In this document: positions 22,788 to 32,679 of the stretch, in pieces
Layout: each line of letters begins with the position of its first letter
Numbering within the stretch: the first letter of the stretch is position 1
Assembly: GCF_002959895.1 (NCBI RefSeq)
Contig: NZ_PPDD01000005.1
Span: 1-49,208 of the forward strand
DNA: 49,208 bases
Reading direction: 5' to 3'
Source: Veillonella infantium
Lineage (GTDB): Bacteria; Bacillota; Negativicutes; Veillonellales; Veillonellaceae
Program-made: the position numbers and the translations under genes
The notes under the pieces: generated by a model
What the model saw: the letters and a program-made list of their open reading frames with translations, nothing else
Told to the model about the DNA's origin: nothing
Databases searched by the model: none

Positions 22788-24326
22788 ATGGATCAAAATC
22801 GCGTATATTTCTTCGATACAACCCTTCGTGATGGGGAACAAACACCAGGTGTGTCTTTACAAACTCCTGAAAAAATTGAAATTGCGAAAGGCCTAGTGCG
22901 CCTCGGCATCGATGTAATTGAGGCTGGTTTCCCAGCAGCATCCCCTGGAGATTTTGAAGCAGTACAAACGATTGCACGCGAAGTGAAAGGTGCAACAATT
23001 TGTGCGTTGGCACGTGCTAATGAAAAGGATGTACAAAAAGCGATTGATGCGTTGAAAGATGCGGAACGTAGCCGTTTACATGTATTCATTGCTATTTCCG
23101 AACTTCATATGGAATATAAATTAAAAATGACTCGCCAAGAGGTATTGGATAAGGTTAAATCCGTATTGGCATATGCAAAAGGTAAGGTTGATGAAATCGA
23201 GTTCTCTGGTGAAGACGCGGCACGCTCTGATTTAGATTTCGCATGCCAAGTATTTGGTGTTGCCATTGCTGGTGGCGCTACAATTATTAACGTACCAGAT
23301 ACAGTAGGTTACATGAACCCTAATGAGTTCGGTGATAAAATCCGCTACATTAAAGAACATACACCAGGCATTGAAAATGCCATAATCTCTGTTCACTGCC
23401 ATGACGACTTAGGCCTTGCCAATGCGAATACGTTAGCCGCTATTAAAGCAGGTGCACGACAAGTAGAAGGCACAATTAATGGTCTGGGTGAACGGGCTGG
23501 TAACGTCGCGATTGAAGAAGTAGTAATGGCTCTTAAAACGCGCCATGATTATTTCGATGACCTTCAAGTGAACATCGATACAAAACAATTTACGAAAGTA
23601 TCTAAGCTTGTGAGCCGTTTAACAGGTGTTGTAGTTCCTCCAAATAAAGCAATCGTTGGCTCTAATGCCTTTGCACATGAGTCTGGTATTCATCAACATG
23701 GTATGATGAGTAATCCTGAAACGTATGAAATCATGACTCCTGAGTCCGTAGGGGCTGAAAAAACAGACCTCGTATTGGGTAAACACTCTGGCCGTCATGC
23801 CTTTGCAGATCATTTGGCAAAACTTGGTTTCCAATCTTTCACAGAAGAGAAAATCAACGACCTCTTCGCTAAATTTAAAGAATTGGCAGACCGTAAAAAA
23901 CAAGTATACGACGATGATATCGTAGCCCTCGTAGTCGATAATATGCACCATAAAAAAGCATTCGAGCTCGTGGCTCAATACTACAAATTGGGTGAAAAAG
24001 GCTACGCTTACGCAGACGTTCGCCTCATGACACCAGAAGGTGAAAAAGCAGATGCTGCGGTCGGTGATGGTCCAGTAGACGCATCCCTTAAAGCGGTTGA
24101 ACGTGTTGTGGGCTTGCCAATCAGCTTAAAAGACTACCAAATCCGTGCTATTACAGCTGGTAAAGATGCCCTTGGGGAAGCAACCCTTAAGGTAGAATAC
24201 AACGGTCGCTTGTATCATGGTCGTGGTATCAGCACCGATATCGTTAAATCAAGTGTAAATGCATATATTAATGCAGTAAACTCAGTATTCCTAGCTATGG
24301 AGCTAGAACAACAGGAGGAAGAATAA
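22788..24326 (+). CDS. leuA: 2-isopropylmalate synthase
   Basis: 512-residue enzyme of the first committed step of leucine synthesis (acetyl-CoA plus 2-oxoisovalerate). The N-terminal TIM barrel carries [17 protein letters not shown] (residues 9-25) with the metal- and substrate-binding Arg-Asp pair, [16 protein letters not shown] with metal-ligand histidines (about 200-215), and [14 protein letters not shown]. The C-terminal regulatory domain, which binds leucine for feedback inhibition, is complete ([18 protein letters not shown] onward). Start at 22788 with AAAGGTGAAG upstream; a GTG three codons earlier overlaps it. First gene of the T-box-controlled operon. Confidence 0.95.
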   Translation: MDQNRVYFFDTTLRDGEQTPGVSLQTPEKIEIAKGLVRLGIDVIEAGFPAASPGDFEAVQTIAREVKGATICALARANEKDVQKAIDALKDAERSRLHVFIAISELHMEYKLKMTRQEVLDKVKSVLAYAKGKVDEIEFSGEDAARSDLDFACQVFGVAIAGGATIINVPDTVGYMNPNEFGDKIRYIKEHTPGIENAIISVHCHDDLGLANANTLAAIKAGARQVEGTINGLGERAGNVAIEEVVMALKTRHDYFDDLQVNIDTKQFTKVSKLVSRLTGVVVPPNKAIVGSNAFAHESGIHQHGMMSNPETYEIMTPESVGAEKTDLVLGKHSGRHAFADHLAKLGFQSFTEEKINDLFAKFKELADRKKQVYDDDIVALVVDNMHHKKAFELVAQYYKLGEKGYAYADVRLMTPEGEKADAAVGDGPVDASLKAVERVVGLPISLKDYQIRAITAGKDALGEATLKVEYNGRLYHGRGISTDIVKSSVNAYINAVNSVFLAMELEQQEEE

Positions 24327-24327
24327 T

Positions 24328-25587
24328 ATGGGTATGACCATTACTGAAAAGAATATGGCTCGCCATGCGGGTCTTGATGTGGTAAAACCGGGCCAAATCA
24401 TCGAATGTCATTTGGACGCGGTGTTGATGAACGACATCACATTCCCACCAGCGCGCAAAGAGTTTTTGAAAATCGGCAAACCTGTATTTGACCGTCATAA
24501 AATCTACTTGGTACCTGACCATTTCACACCAAATAAAGATATTCAATCCGCTACTCAAGCTAAGGTAATGCGCGACTTCGTACGCGAACATGGCATTACA
24601 AACTACTTTGAAGTCGGTAGAATGGGTATTGAGCACGTTATTTTGCCAGAAAAAGGCCTTATCGGCCCTGGGGAAATGATGATCGGTGCTGACTCCCATA
24701 CTTGTACATATGGTGCGGTGAATGCATTCTCCACAGGCGTAGGCTCCACTGATGCAGGCGTTGCTATGGCTGAGGGTAAAACTTGGTTCAAAGTGCCTGA
24801 AACTATTAAGGTTGAGCTTATCGGTAAACCTAACAAATGGGTTACTGGTAAAGACGTAATCCTTGATTTAATCGGTCAAATCGGTGTAGACGGCGCTCGT
24901 TACATGGCTCTTGAATTCGCTGGTGAAGGCGTACAACACATGACTATGGCTGACCGTCTTACAATCTGTAACATGGCTATCGAAGCTGGCGGTAAATGTG
25001 GCGTATTCCCTTACGATGAAATTACTGAAGAATACATCAAAGGCCGCGTAAATCGTCCTGTAGAACCTATTAATCCTGATCCTGATGCGGTATATGCCCA
25101 AACGATTACAATTGACTTGTCTAAATTGCAACCAGTTGTAGCATTCCCTCATTTGCCATCCAACACACATTACATCAACGAAATCGACAAAGACATTAAA
25201 ATCGACCAAGTTATCATCGGTTCTTGTACAAATGGCCGTTACGAAGACTTGGTAGCAGCTGCGGAAATTTTCAAAGGCCGCAAGGTGGCTCCGTTCGTTC
25301 GTTGTATCGTAATCCCTGGTTCCCAAGATGTATATGACCAAGCTATGAAAGATGGTCTATTGGATATCTTCATTCAAGCTGACTGCGCTGTGTCCACGCC
25401 AACATGTGGTCCATGCCTTGGCGGTTACATGGGTATCATGGCTGAAGGGGAACGCACTGTTTCCACTACCAACCGTAACTTCCGTGGTCGTATGGGTCAC
25501 GTTGATTCTGAAGTATATTTGGCAAGCCCTTACGTGGCGGCAGCAAGTGCTGTATTAGGCCGCATTGCAGGCCCTGAGGAGGTTTAA
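24328..25587 (+). CDS. leuC: 3-isopropylmalate dehydratase large subunit
   Basis: 419-residue subunit of isopropylmalate isomerase, carrying the [4Fe-4S] cluster. Cluster cysteines lie in [13 protein letters not shown] (about residue 299) and in [14 protein letters not shown] (about 355-368). The length puts it in the shorter archaeal/bacterial type of LeuC rather than the 460-470-residue enteric type. GGAGGAAG precedes the ATG, one base after leuA; a second ATG two codons in is possible. Forms a heterodimer with LeuD. Confidence 0.95.
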   Translation: MGMTITEKNMARHAGLDVVKPGQIIECHLDAVLMNDITFPPARKEFLKIGKPVFDRHKIYLVPDHFTPNKDIQSATQAKVMRDFVREHGITNYFEVGRMGIEHVILPEKGLIGPGEMMIGADSHTCTYGAVNAFSTGVGSTDAGVAMAEGKTWFKVPETIKVELIGKPNKWVTGKDVILDLIGQIGVDGARYMALEFAGEGVQHMTMADRLTICNMAIEAGGKCGVFPYDEITEEYIKGRVNRPVEPINPDPDAVYAQTITIDLSKLQPVVAFPHLPSNTHYINEIDKDIKIDQVIIGSCTNGRYEDLVAAAEIFKGRKVAPFVRCIVIPGSQDVYDQAMKDGLLDIFIQADCAVSTPTCGPCLGGYMGIMAEGERTVSTTNRNFRGRMGHVDSEVYLASPYVAAASAVLGRIAGPEEV

Positions 25588-25588
25588 T

Positions 25589-26080
25589 ATGGATTTTGAA
25601 AGCAAAAAAATCTGGCGCTACGGCGACGATGTAGATACAGACGTAATCATTCCGGCTCGTTACTTGGCAATTGCTGACTGGAACGAATTGGCTGAACATG
25701 CCATGGAGGATATTGATACTACATTTGCTCCAAACGTGAAAGCTGGCGAAATCATGGTAGCTGGCAAAAACTTTGGTTGTGGTTCCTCCCGTGAACACGC
25801 ACCAGGCGTTATCAAAGCGAAAGGCGTGCCTGTTATCATAGCACACTCCTTTGCACGTATCTTTTTCCGCAATGCTATCAACATCGGTTTGCCAGTAATT
25901 GAAATCGGTGAACAAGTTGATCGCATTGAAGCAGGCGATGCTATTGGTGTAGACTTGTCTAAAGGTATCGTGTACAACTTGACTAAAAACGAACAATACC
26001 AAGGGACTGAATTGCCACAATTCATTCAAGATATTGCGGCAGCTGGCGGTTTAGTGAACTTTGCGAAAAACCGTAAGTAA
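25589..26080 (+). CDS. leuD: 3-isopropylmalate dehydratase small subunit
   Basis: 163-residue swivelling-domain subunit. It has the family start WRYGDDVDTDVIIPARYL and the substrate-contacting NFGCGSSREHAPGVIKAKGV (about residues 57-76), then FARIFFRNAINIGLPVIE. Length fits the short LeuD partner of the 419-residue LeuC type. The start at 25589 follows GAGGAGG and leaves one base after leuC. A palindromic element, not a terminator, separates it from leuB. Confidence 0.94.
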   Translation: MDFESKKIWRYGDDVDTDVIIPARYLAIADWNELAEHAMEDIDTTFAPNVKAGEIMVAGKNFGCGSSREHAPGVIKAKGVPVIIAHSFARIFFRNAINIGLPVIEIGEQVDRIEAGDAIGVDLSKGIVYNLTKNEQYQGTELPQFIQDIAAAGGLVNFAKNRK

Positions 26081-26082
26081 TA

Positions 26083-26193
26083 CTACGTGGCCGATCCTCG
26101 GTGATGCGCTGCCGCTCCAGCTAGCTTAACGGTCTGCGGCATAGCCTTGACCTGCTAAAGTCGCGTTAGCGCATGCACCTCGGATCTACGTGT
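26083..26193. repeat. imperfect palindromic element between leuD and leuB
   Basis: The left part GATCCTCGGTGATGCGCT (26093-26110) matches the reverse complement of AGCGCATGCACCTCGGATC (about 26168-26186) with a few mismatches; flanks CTACGTG and CTACGTG add a further repeat. GCTAA/TTAGC forms a smaller hairpin inside. The element is GC-rich compared with its surroundings, which suggests an inserted small palindrome. Confidence 0.6.
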
Positions 26194-26326
26194 TTTATTA
26201 TTCGGCTTTAGTTAAAACTTTAAAAACCTAGCCGCTACTAAAATCTTTAATGAATTTGTGGCGGGGGAATTGAAGGAAAGATAAGTTTGTGGTTCATCCA
26301 TAATATTGGTTATATGGAGAGGTAAT

Positions 26327-27397
26327 ATGAGCGAAAAGAATATCGTATTGATTCCTGGTGATGGTATCGGTACTGAGATTATTGCTGCAGCGAAGGCTGT
26401 GTGTGATGTGGCTTTTGAGAAAGCTAATGTAAAGGTTAATTGGATTGATAAAAAAGCGGGCGGTGCGTCTATTGATGCATACGGTGTGCCGTTGACTGAG
26501 GATACGATTGAGGCTTGTAAAGCTGCTGATGCTGTATTGCTTGGTGCTGTAGGCGGTCCTAAATGGGATAATGTAGATCCTGCTATTCGTCCTGAGAAAG
26601 CAATCTTAGGTCTTCGTAAAGAGCTTGGTTTGTTCTGTAACTTGCGTCCTGTAAAAATCTATCCATCCTTGCAAGAGTATTCTCCTCTTAAAAAGGAACT
26701 CGTACAAGATGTAGATTTCGTTATCGTTCGTGAGTTGACTGGCGGTATTTATTTCGGCGAACGCGAAGAGGCACAAGGGGAAGGTGCTAACGAGTTTGCA
26801 TGGGATAAAGAAACATACAGCCGTTACGAAGTAGAGCGCATCATGGACATCGCTATGGAAACAGCTCGCAAGCGTAACAAAAAGGTTGTATCCGTAGATA
26901 AAGCAAATGTATTGGCTTCTTCTCGTTTGTGGCGTAAAATCGCTCAAGAGAAAGCGGCAGCTAATCCAGACATCGCAACAGATTACTTCTACGTAGATAA
27001 CACAGCAATGCAACTCGTTGTAAATCCTGCACAATTCGACGTTATCGTCACAACAAACTTGTTCGGCGATATCTTGTCTGACGAAGGCGCTGTTATTTCT
27101 GGTTCCATCGGGCTTTTACCATCTGCATCCATGGGTACTGGCACAGCGTTGTACGAACCAATCCACGGTTCTGCACCAGATATTATGGGCCAAAACTTGG
27201 CGAACCCATTGGGCACAATCTTGTCCGCAGCTATGATGTGCCGTCATTCCCTTGATTTACCTCAAGTGGCTGACGCTATTGAAAAAGCTGTGGAACAAGT
27301 GCTCGTTGACGGTTACCGCACAGGCGATATCTACCGTGAAGGGTTGAAACGGGTAGGTACCACAGAAATGGCGCAAGCTGTAATCGAACGTTTATAA
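26327..27397 (+). CDS. leuB: 3-isopropylmalate dehydrogenase
   Basis: 356-residue NAD-dependent decarboxylating dehydrogenase, third step of leucine synthesis. Landmarks are IPGDGIGTEI at the N-terminus, the substrate arginines in RPEKAILGLRKELGLFCNLRP, VRELTGGIYFGE (about residues 132-143), and the metal-binding NLFGDILSDEGAVISGSIGLLPSAS (about 240-264), followed by HGSAPDIMGQNLANPLGTI for NAD. The start at 26327 has GGAGAGG upstream. It may share the leuACD transcript through the palindromic element. Confidence 0.95.
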   Translation: MSEKNIVLIPGDGIGTEIIAAAKAVCDVAFEKANVKVNWIDKKAGGASIDAYGVPLTEDTIEACKAADAVLLGAVGGPKWDNVDPAIRPEKAILGLRKELGLFCNLRPVKIYPSLQEYSPLKKELVQDVDFVIVRELTGGIYFGEREEAQGEGANEFAWDKETYSRYEVERIMDIAMETARKRNKKVVSVDKANVLASSRLWRKIAQEKAAANPDIATDYFYVDNTAMQLVVNPAQFDVIVTTNLFGDILSDEGAVISGSIGLLPSASMGTGTALYEPIHGSAPDIMGQNLANPLGTILSAAMMCRHSLDLPQVADAIEKAVEQVLVDGYRTGDIYREGLKRVGTTEMAQAVIERL

Positions 27398-27429
27398 TAG
27401 GTGCGATTGAGTGCGTACTTATGTATTGA

Positions 27430-27459
27430 AGAGAGGGTAGTAAGGCCCTCTCTTTTTTG
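27430..27459 (+). terminator. rho-independent terminator
   Basis: AGAGAGGG (27430-27437) pairs with CCCTCTCT (27446-27453), followed by T-run. It ends the leu operon. The ribosome binding site of the next gene follows within 15 bases, so some read-through into that gene is likely. Confidence 0.82.
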
Positions 27460-27470
27460 TGGGAGGCGTT

Positions 27471-27800
27471 ATGTTATCTTATTTTTTACTTGCTTTATCT
27501 ATAGGGCTTGAGCTATTTGCTACGACTATGTTGAAAGCATCTGATGGCTTTACGCGGCCGTTACAGACTATTGCTTGCGTATGTGGCTATGTAGGATCTT
27601 TCTATACATTGACGCATGTACTGAAATATATTCCACTCAGTGTTACCTATGCTACCTGGTCTGGCGTAGGTCTCGTGGTGACAGCACTCATTTCTGTTTT
27701 TATCTTTAGTGAGGGCTATAATATGTACACTATTTTTGGAATAGGTCTTATTGTAGTTGGTGTTGTCATCCTTAACTTGTGGGGGAACGTAGGTCACTAA
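27471..27800 (+). CDS. SMR-family multidrug efflux protein (EmrE-like)
   Basis: 109-residue, four-helix small multidrug resistance protein. The essential membrane glutamate is in helix 1 (LALSIGLELFATTMLKASDGF), followed by the family motif YIPLSVTYATWSGVGLVVTALI (about residues 58-79) and a C-terminal helix IFGIGLIVVGVVIL. SMR proteins exchange cationic compounds for protons as dimers. The start at 27471 has GGGAGG upstream. It lies just behind the leu terminator. Confidence 0.88.
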   Translation: MLSYFLLALSIGLELFATTMLKASDGFTRPLQTIACVCGYVGSFYTLTHVLKYIPLSVTYATWSGVGLVVTALISVFIFSEGYNMYTIFGIGLIVVGVVILNLWGNVGH

Positions 27801-27900
27801 TCTATAAGACTGTTAACGTAGCCATTCATTAGATTGGTCTTATATTATAATTACCATAATCATATTGTTAGATGAGAGAAGAGCTAATAAGGAGGCCTTT

Positions 27901-28440
27901 ATGAATTCTTCCATGTATCGAAATTTAACCATTACTGCGTTATTGATGGCATTAGCCATCATGATTCCTATTATGATGCCTCTGAAAGTTGTCATTCCAC
28001 CGGCTTCGTATACACTAGCGAGTCATGTACCTATATTCCTAGCCATGTTCTTGTCCCGTAAGATGGCTGCTTGTGTCGTAATCGGTTCTACGCTAGGTTT
28101 CTTTGTAGCTGGCTTCCCTATTGTTATCGTTATGCGCGCTGCATCTCATATCATCTTTGCCTTGATGGGTGCTTATTATATTAAACACCATCCAGGCGTA
28201 TTAACAGGGGCGTTATCTTTCGCTGCATTTAACCTTGTCTGTGCCATTATTCACGCTATTGGTGAAGTGCTTGCGTGTCTATTATTCTATACGACAACTA
28301 CGATACCTAATATCGATCTAATTTATGTCGTATTCGTTCTGGTAGGCGGCGGTACTATCGTTCATAGTATGGTTGATGGATATATTGCATTATATATCTA
28401 TAAAGCTATCCCAGGATTATCTAAGCCTGAGAATAAATAA
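27901..28440 (+). CDS. stand-alone ECF transporter S component
   Basis: 179-residue integral membrane protein with six hydrophobic segments. The N-terminal MYRNLTITALLMALAIMIPIMMPLKVVIPPASYTLASHVPIFL matches the substrate-binding S components of ECF vitamin importers (NiaX/MptD-like). No ATPase or T component is adjacent, so it would use a shared energising module, possibly the one encoded at 45837-48945 or another elsewhere. Substrate cannot be fixed. The start at 27901 has AAGGAGG upstream. Confidence 0.75.
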   Translation: MNSSMYRNLTITALLMALAIMIPIMMPLKVVIPPASYTLASHVPIFLAMFLSRKMAACVVIGSTLGFFVAGFPIVIVMRAASHIIFALMGAYYIKHHPGVLTGALSFAAFNLVCAIIHAIGEVLACLLFYTTTTIPNIDLIYVVFVLVGGGTIVHSMVDGYIALYIYKAIPGLSKPENK

Positions 28441-28508
28441 TCGGACGTTATCCTAGCTTATCTAAGTTAGATAATAAACAACCCGCTATTAAAACTGCAT
28501 ATGTTTCT

Positions 28509-28573
28509 AACCACTCATGGTGTATCAATGGTATACTAATATAAAGTATTTGCTTACCCATGAGTGGTTTTTT
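28509..28573 (+). terminator. terminator-like hairpin with long loop
   Basis: AACCACTCATGG (28509-28520) pairs perfectly with CCATGAGTGGTT (28558-28569), followed by T-run. The 37-base loop is longer than usual. The rest of 28574-28762 holds only AT-rich sequence and the promoter region of the flavoprotein gene. Confidence 0.6.
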
Positions 28574-28762
28574 AGAATAATTATCAAATCTGTACCTACA
28601 GATACAGACTTAACTATGCGATATGGGTATAATAAAACCATAGTTAATGACCGAGTTGTGATATATGCATAGGTATATAGATAGGTACATATACACAAAT
28701 ACCACATAGGCCATACATATTGTTAATTGTGAAAGACTTTCACAAGAATTATGGAGGTTATT

Positions 28763-29950
28763 ATGAGAAAGCATATAAAAAATAACGTATCTTGGGTTGG
28801 TAAAATTGATTGGGAATTGCAAGAATTCCACGGTTCTGATTACAGCATTAATAATGGATCTAGTCAAAACGCGTACTTGATTGAAGAGGAAAAAACCGTC
28901 CTCATCGATACCGTATGGAAACCTCATTCCTCAGAGTTTATTGATAATTTGGAATCTGAAATTGATCTAAACAAGATTGATTTTATCGTATGTAATCACG
29001 GCGAAGTCGATCACAGCGGTTCCTTGCCAGCTTTGATGGAAAAAATCCCTAATACGCCGATTTACTGCACAGAAAATGCCGTTAAGTCCTTGGTTGGTCA
29101 ATATCATCATCCAGAATGGAATTTTAAAACTGTGAAGACAGGTGATTCCGTAGATATCGGTAACGGTAAATCTTTGGTATTCGTAGAAATGCGCATGCTC
29201 CATTGGCCTGACTCTATGGCAACCTATATGACTGGTGACAATATTTTGTTCTCTAACGATGCGTTCGGACAACATTTCGCGGTAGAAGAATTGTGGGCCG
29301 ATAAGGCTGATCAATGTCGTCTATGGGCAGAGGCGATGAAATATTACGCTAATATTTTGAATCCATTCTCTCCATTGGTAAAAGCTAAGGTTGAAGAAAT
29401 TCAAAAGCTCAACTTGCCAATTGATATTATCGCTACTAGCCATGGTGCAATTTGGCGTGAAAATCCATTGCAAATCGTAGAGAAATACTATGAGTGGTCT
29501 CAAGCATACCAAGAAGATCAAATTACAGTCGTATATGACACTATGTGGGATGGTACAAAGAAATTAGCCCATAAAATTGCTGATGAGATTGCTAAACAAT
29601 CTCCTGATACACGGGTTAAGATCTTTAACATCAGTAAAACAAATAAAAACGACATCATGACAGAAGTATTCAAATCAAAAGCGATTGCCGTTGGTTCTCC
29701 GACAGTAGGGAATAGTGTTATTTCTTCTGTAGCTGGTTGGCTCGACTTTTTGCGTGAATTGAAGTTCAAAAATAAAAAGGCTGCCGTATTTGGTACCTAC
29801 GGTTGGTCTGGTGAATCTACGAAGGTACTTCGTGAAGAATTAACTAAATATGGTTTCTCCGTGGTAGAACCTGAAATTAAATGTAACTGGAATCCAGATA
29901 CAGATGATTTTGGTAAAGCAGAAGAACTTGTAAAAGCCTTGTTGGCATAA
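28763..29950 (+). CDS. A-type flavoprotein (FprA, flavodiiron O2/NO reductase)
   Basis: 395-residue flavodiiron protein that reduces O2 to water or NO to N2O, protecting an anaerobe. The N-terminal metallo-beta-lactamase-like domain carries the diiron ligands CNHGEVDHSG (about residues 76-85), EMRMLHWPDSM, ILFSNDAFGQH and IATSHGAIWR. The C-terminal flavodoxin domain starts near 255 (VVYDTMWDGTKKLA) and includes GSPTVGNSV and FGTYGWSGEST for FMN. Single-gene transcript with GGAGG before the start. No rubredoxin domain is fused. Confidence 0.92.
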   Translation: MRKHIKNNVSWVGKIDWELQEFHGSDYSINNGSSQNAYLIEEEKTVLIDTVWKPHSSEFIDNLESEIDLNKIDFIVCNHGEVDHSGSLPALMEKIPNTPIYCTENAVKSLVGQYHHPEWNFKTVKTGDSVDIGNGKSLVFVEMRMLHWPDSMATYMTGDNILFSNDAFGQHFAVEELWADKADQCRLWAEAMKYYANILNPFSPLVKAKVEEIQKLNLPIDIIATSHGAIWRENPLQIVEKYYEWSQAYQEDQITVVYDTMWDGTKKLAHKIADEIAKQSPDTRVKIFNISKTNKNDIMTEVFKSKAIAVGSPTVGNSVISSVAGWLDFLRELKFKNKKAAVFGTYGWSGESTKVLREELTKYGFSVVEPEIKCNWNPDTDDFGKAEELVKALLA

Positions 29951-29955
29951 TATAC

Positions 29956-29993
29956 AAAAAGCTCCTAACGTTCATATAACGTAGGAGCTTTTT
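29956..29993 (+). terminator. rho-independent terminator
   Basis: AAAAAGCTCCTAACGTT pairs with AACGTAGGAGCTTTTT (one bulge) around CATAT. It ends the flavoprotein transcript. Confidence 0.85.
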
Positions 29994-29999
29994 GGTTTT

Positions 30000-30439
30000 T
30001 ATGATAGCTATGGAAAGAATATGGATGCTGTATATATAGATTAAGCCTTGTTTTGTAAACTTATGCGGATATTTTGGGTGATATGTGCATACTTATCAAC
30101 TTATTTAAGTAGATATAGAATATTATTAATGATAAAAATAAAATTATTATAAAATCCAGAAAAATGATTAATTATTCTCTTATCGGAATTTCAGAAAGCG
30201 TTCATGAAATTAATGTGAATAAGGGCTGATGCATAATTTGAAATATTTACAATGCTTATTAAAGTTATGATTATTTATAAGTCGTACAAAATATATTCTG
30301 TAGAATCCTTAAAAAGCTGTGATTTTTCTTACTCATCAATAAAGTTGATGAGTATATTAATATAATAAAGAATACCAGTAATCATGCTATTTTTCGCTAT
30401 TATGAAGAGCTATTAATGAACTTTATATGGAAAAAAGTC
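30000..30439. other. long AT-rich intergenic stretch
   Basis: Between the flavoprotein terminator and the autotransporter promoter no reading frame with a ribosome binding site, tRNA or strong hairpin was seen. A short dyad ACTCATCAA ... TTGATGAGT lies near 30331-30353. Confidence 0.5.
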
Positions 30440-30468
30440 TTGTTTATATCGTAAAACTTTGATATGCT
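30440..30468 (+). promoter_or_regulatory. promoter of the autotransporter gene
   Basis: TTGTTT (30440-30445) and TATGCT (30463-30468) are separated by exactly 17 bases. The leader would be about 160 bases and contains a possible micro-ORF, MKNCIVFG (30581-30607), before the real start. Confidence 0.45.
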
Positions 30469-30633
30469 ATGCGAGTAATCAACAATATAAATTTTTCTTA
30501 AAATGAATTGAATATATTTCTTAGCTTAGAATAAGAAGTATATTTTATCAGCCCGAGGAGAGAGGCGGAACTTAGAGAAAATGAAAAATTGTATTGTGTT
30601 TGGTTAAGAATTTTAATTTAGTGAGGGTGTAAG

Positions 30634-32601
30634 ATGAGAGAAAACAAACATTCCAAAAAATTAGCATTTGCTGTATTAGCTGCAGCTGCAGCAGTAGGTA
30701 CTGCTGTTGCTCCTGTTAGTGCAGCAACACCTGTATCTACAGCAGATGGTTTTATTTTTGCAGCCGTAGGTGATCAAGCTGGTCAAACTCCAGATATTAC
30801 ACATAATAGTGTTTCTTATGGTACTGTTGCAAATGGTACAGCTACTAGTATTGCAGTTGGTCAAGGTAATACAATTACAAGCGCTAATGGTTCTAGCAGT
30901 GCATACGGTAACCAAAATACTATTAATGGTAACCAAGCTAATGCTTTCGGTGATGGTAACACTGTAACAGGTGCGTTTGCACAAGCTTTCGGTGATAGCA
31001 ACGTGATCAGTGGTACAAATGCTATCGGTTATGGTTATAACAATACTGTAGAAGGTACAACTACAAACTTCCGTGATCGTACTTTCGATAATGAGCCTGA
31101 TTCTGCTACATTATTAAACGGTTCTTGGAATAGCAACTCTGTAGCTATTGGTTCTAAAAATACTGCAAAAGGTAGCTCCGCATTGGCAGTAGGTAATGAA
31201 GCAAAAGCTCAAATGAGCGAATCTATTGCTATCGGTCACGAAGCTCAAGCTGACAAAACTTGGGGCATTGCAATCGGTACTCGTGCAACAGCTTCCGATG
31301 TACGTTCTTTAGCTCTTGGTCACCAAGCAAAATCCGCTGGTTACAAAGCTAATGCTATCGGTGCTGATGCTACAGCTAATGGCAACCATGCTAATGCTAT
31401 TGGTTCCTCTGCAACAGCTACTGGTGATCATGCACAAGCATTCGGTGCTGGTGCTCAAGCAACAGGCCTACGTACTAACGTATTCGGTTCTGATGCAGCT
31501 GCAACTGCTGATTACAGCATTGCAATCGGTAACAAAGCTAATGCATCCACTGCAAACTCCATCGCATTAGGTGCTAATTCTACTACTCGTTCTGCAACAA
31601 ATGTAACTAGCGCAACTGTAGCTGGTCATACATATGGTGGCTTCGCTGGTACTAGCCCTGTAGGCTCTGTATCTGTTGGTAAAGCTGGCGAAGAACGCCA
31701 AATTCACAACGTAGCAGCTGGTAAAATTTCCGCTGATTCTACAGATGCTGTAAATGGTAGCCAATTGTACTCCGTAGCAAACGATTTACAAACTCAAATT
31801 AACAATTCTACACCAGGTGCAATCAACAACAATATTACTAACTTGAACAACCGTGTTGGTAATGTTGAAAAACGCGTTAATAAAGTAGGTGCAGGTTCTG
31901 CTGCATTGGCTGCTTTACATCCATTGGACTTCAACCCAGATGACAAATGGACAATCGCTGCTGGTTATGGTCACTACCACAATGCTAACTCCGCTGCATT
32001 GGGCGCTTTCTACCGTCCTAACGAAGATACAATGTTCTCCGTTGGTGGTACAGTAGGTACTGGCGAAACTCAATTGAACGCTGGTGTATCTATTCGTCTT
32101 GGTAAACGTTCCCCTGAGTCCCGTTCCCGCGTAGCTATGGGTCGTGAAATTGCTGAATTGAATGCACGTCTTCAAGATATGGAAAACAAATATAACAACT
32201 TGTTACAAATCTTGACTCCACATGCAATCGATCCTAGCAAAACTGCGGAATTCCCAGACGTTCCTCGTAATCACTGGGCTTACCAATACATTAGCCAATT
32301 GGCTGGTAATGGTATCCTTGTTGGCTACCCTGATGGCACATTCAAAGGCGACGTTAAAATGACTCGTTACGAATTCGCTACTATGTTGTACCGTGCACTT
32401 CAAAATGGTGCTCCTATCGATGACAACATGAAACGTGCTATGAACGAATTTGGTCCTGAATTACAAAATATTCGTCTTAACCACTTCCGTATTGACCGTA
32501 TTTCTGGTACTGACAACGATCGTCATAAAACAGAACGTGTTCGTGTTAACAACGAACCAAAAAATCAACGTGACGTATACGGTTCCCGCATTAACCAATA
32601 A
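30634..32601 (+). CDS. YadA-like trimeric autotransporter with C-terminal SLH domain
   Basis: 655-residue outer-membrane adhesin. A signal peptide (cleavage near VSAAT) is followed by a head of YadA-type 14-residue repeats (about residues 60-320: SIAIGHEAQA, NAIGADATA, SIAIGNKANA), a neck (KISADSTDAVNGSQLYSVAND, about 365-385), a short coiled coil, and the YadA membrane anchor (about 418-490) with four predicted beta strands. Unusually the chain continues: coiled coil (REIAELNARLQDMENKYNNLL, about 500-530) and a complete SLH domain (FPDVPRNHWAYQYISQLAGN to ATMLYRAL, 538-586) that would sit in the periplasm and hold the wall. GAGGGTG precedes the start. Confidence 0.9.
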   Translation: MRENKHSKKLAFAVLAAAAAVGTAVAPVSAATPVSTADGFIFAAVGDQAGQTPDITHNSVSYGTVANGTATSIAVGQGNTITSANGSSSAYGNQNTINGNQANAFGDGNTVTGAFAQAFGDSNVISGTNAIGYGYNNTVEGTTTNFRDRTFDNEPDSATLLNGSWNSNSVAIGSKNTAKGSSALAVGNEAKAQMSESIAIGHEAQADKTWGIAIGTRATASDVRSLALGHQAKSAGYKANAIGADATANGNHANAIGSSATATGDHAQAFGAGAQATGLRTNVFGSDAAATADYSIAIGNKANASTANSIALGANSTTRSATNVTSATVAGHTYGGFAGTSPVGSVSVGKAGEERQIHNVAAGKISADSTDAVNGSQLYSVANDLQTQINNSTPGAINNNITNLNNRVGNVEKRVNKVGAGSAALAALHPLDFNPDDKWTIAAGYGHYHNANSAALGAFYRPNEDTMFSVGGTVGTGETQLNAGVSIRLGKRSPESRSRVAMGREIAELNARLQDMENKYNNLLQILTPHAIDPSKTAEFPDVPRNHWAYQYISQLAGNGILVGYPDGTFKGDVKMTRYEFATMLYRALQNGAPIDDNMKRAMNEFGPELQNIRLNHFRIDRISGTDNDRHKTERVRVNNEPKNQRDVYGSRINQ

Positions 32602-32640
32602 TACGTTGATAACAACTTCCCCTCGAGCTCGTGAAAGCTC

Positions 32641-32679
32641 AAAAACAGGATGTATCCTTGTGATACATCCTGTTTTTTT
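32641..32679 (+). terminator. rho-independent terminator
   Basis: AAAACAGGATGTATC pairs perfectly with GATACATCCTGTTTT around CTTGT, followed by T-run. It ends the autotransporter transcript. A further perfect 12-base dyad GGATGATATATT/AATATATCATCC lies downstream near 32777-32808. Confidence 0.9.

Noticed and set aside
31140-31580. CRISPR-like periodic repeats
   Set aside because: The period is about 42 bases and stays in codon phase; the repeats are the YadA head motif at protein level, with no constant repeat and spacer pattern.
30676-32403. Several open frames on the minus strand and in other frames within the autotransporter gene
   Set aside because: They are shadows of repeated, Ala/Gly/Thr-rich coding sequence and lack ribosome binding sites.
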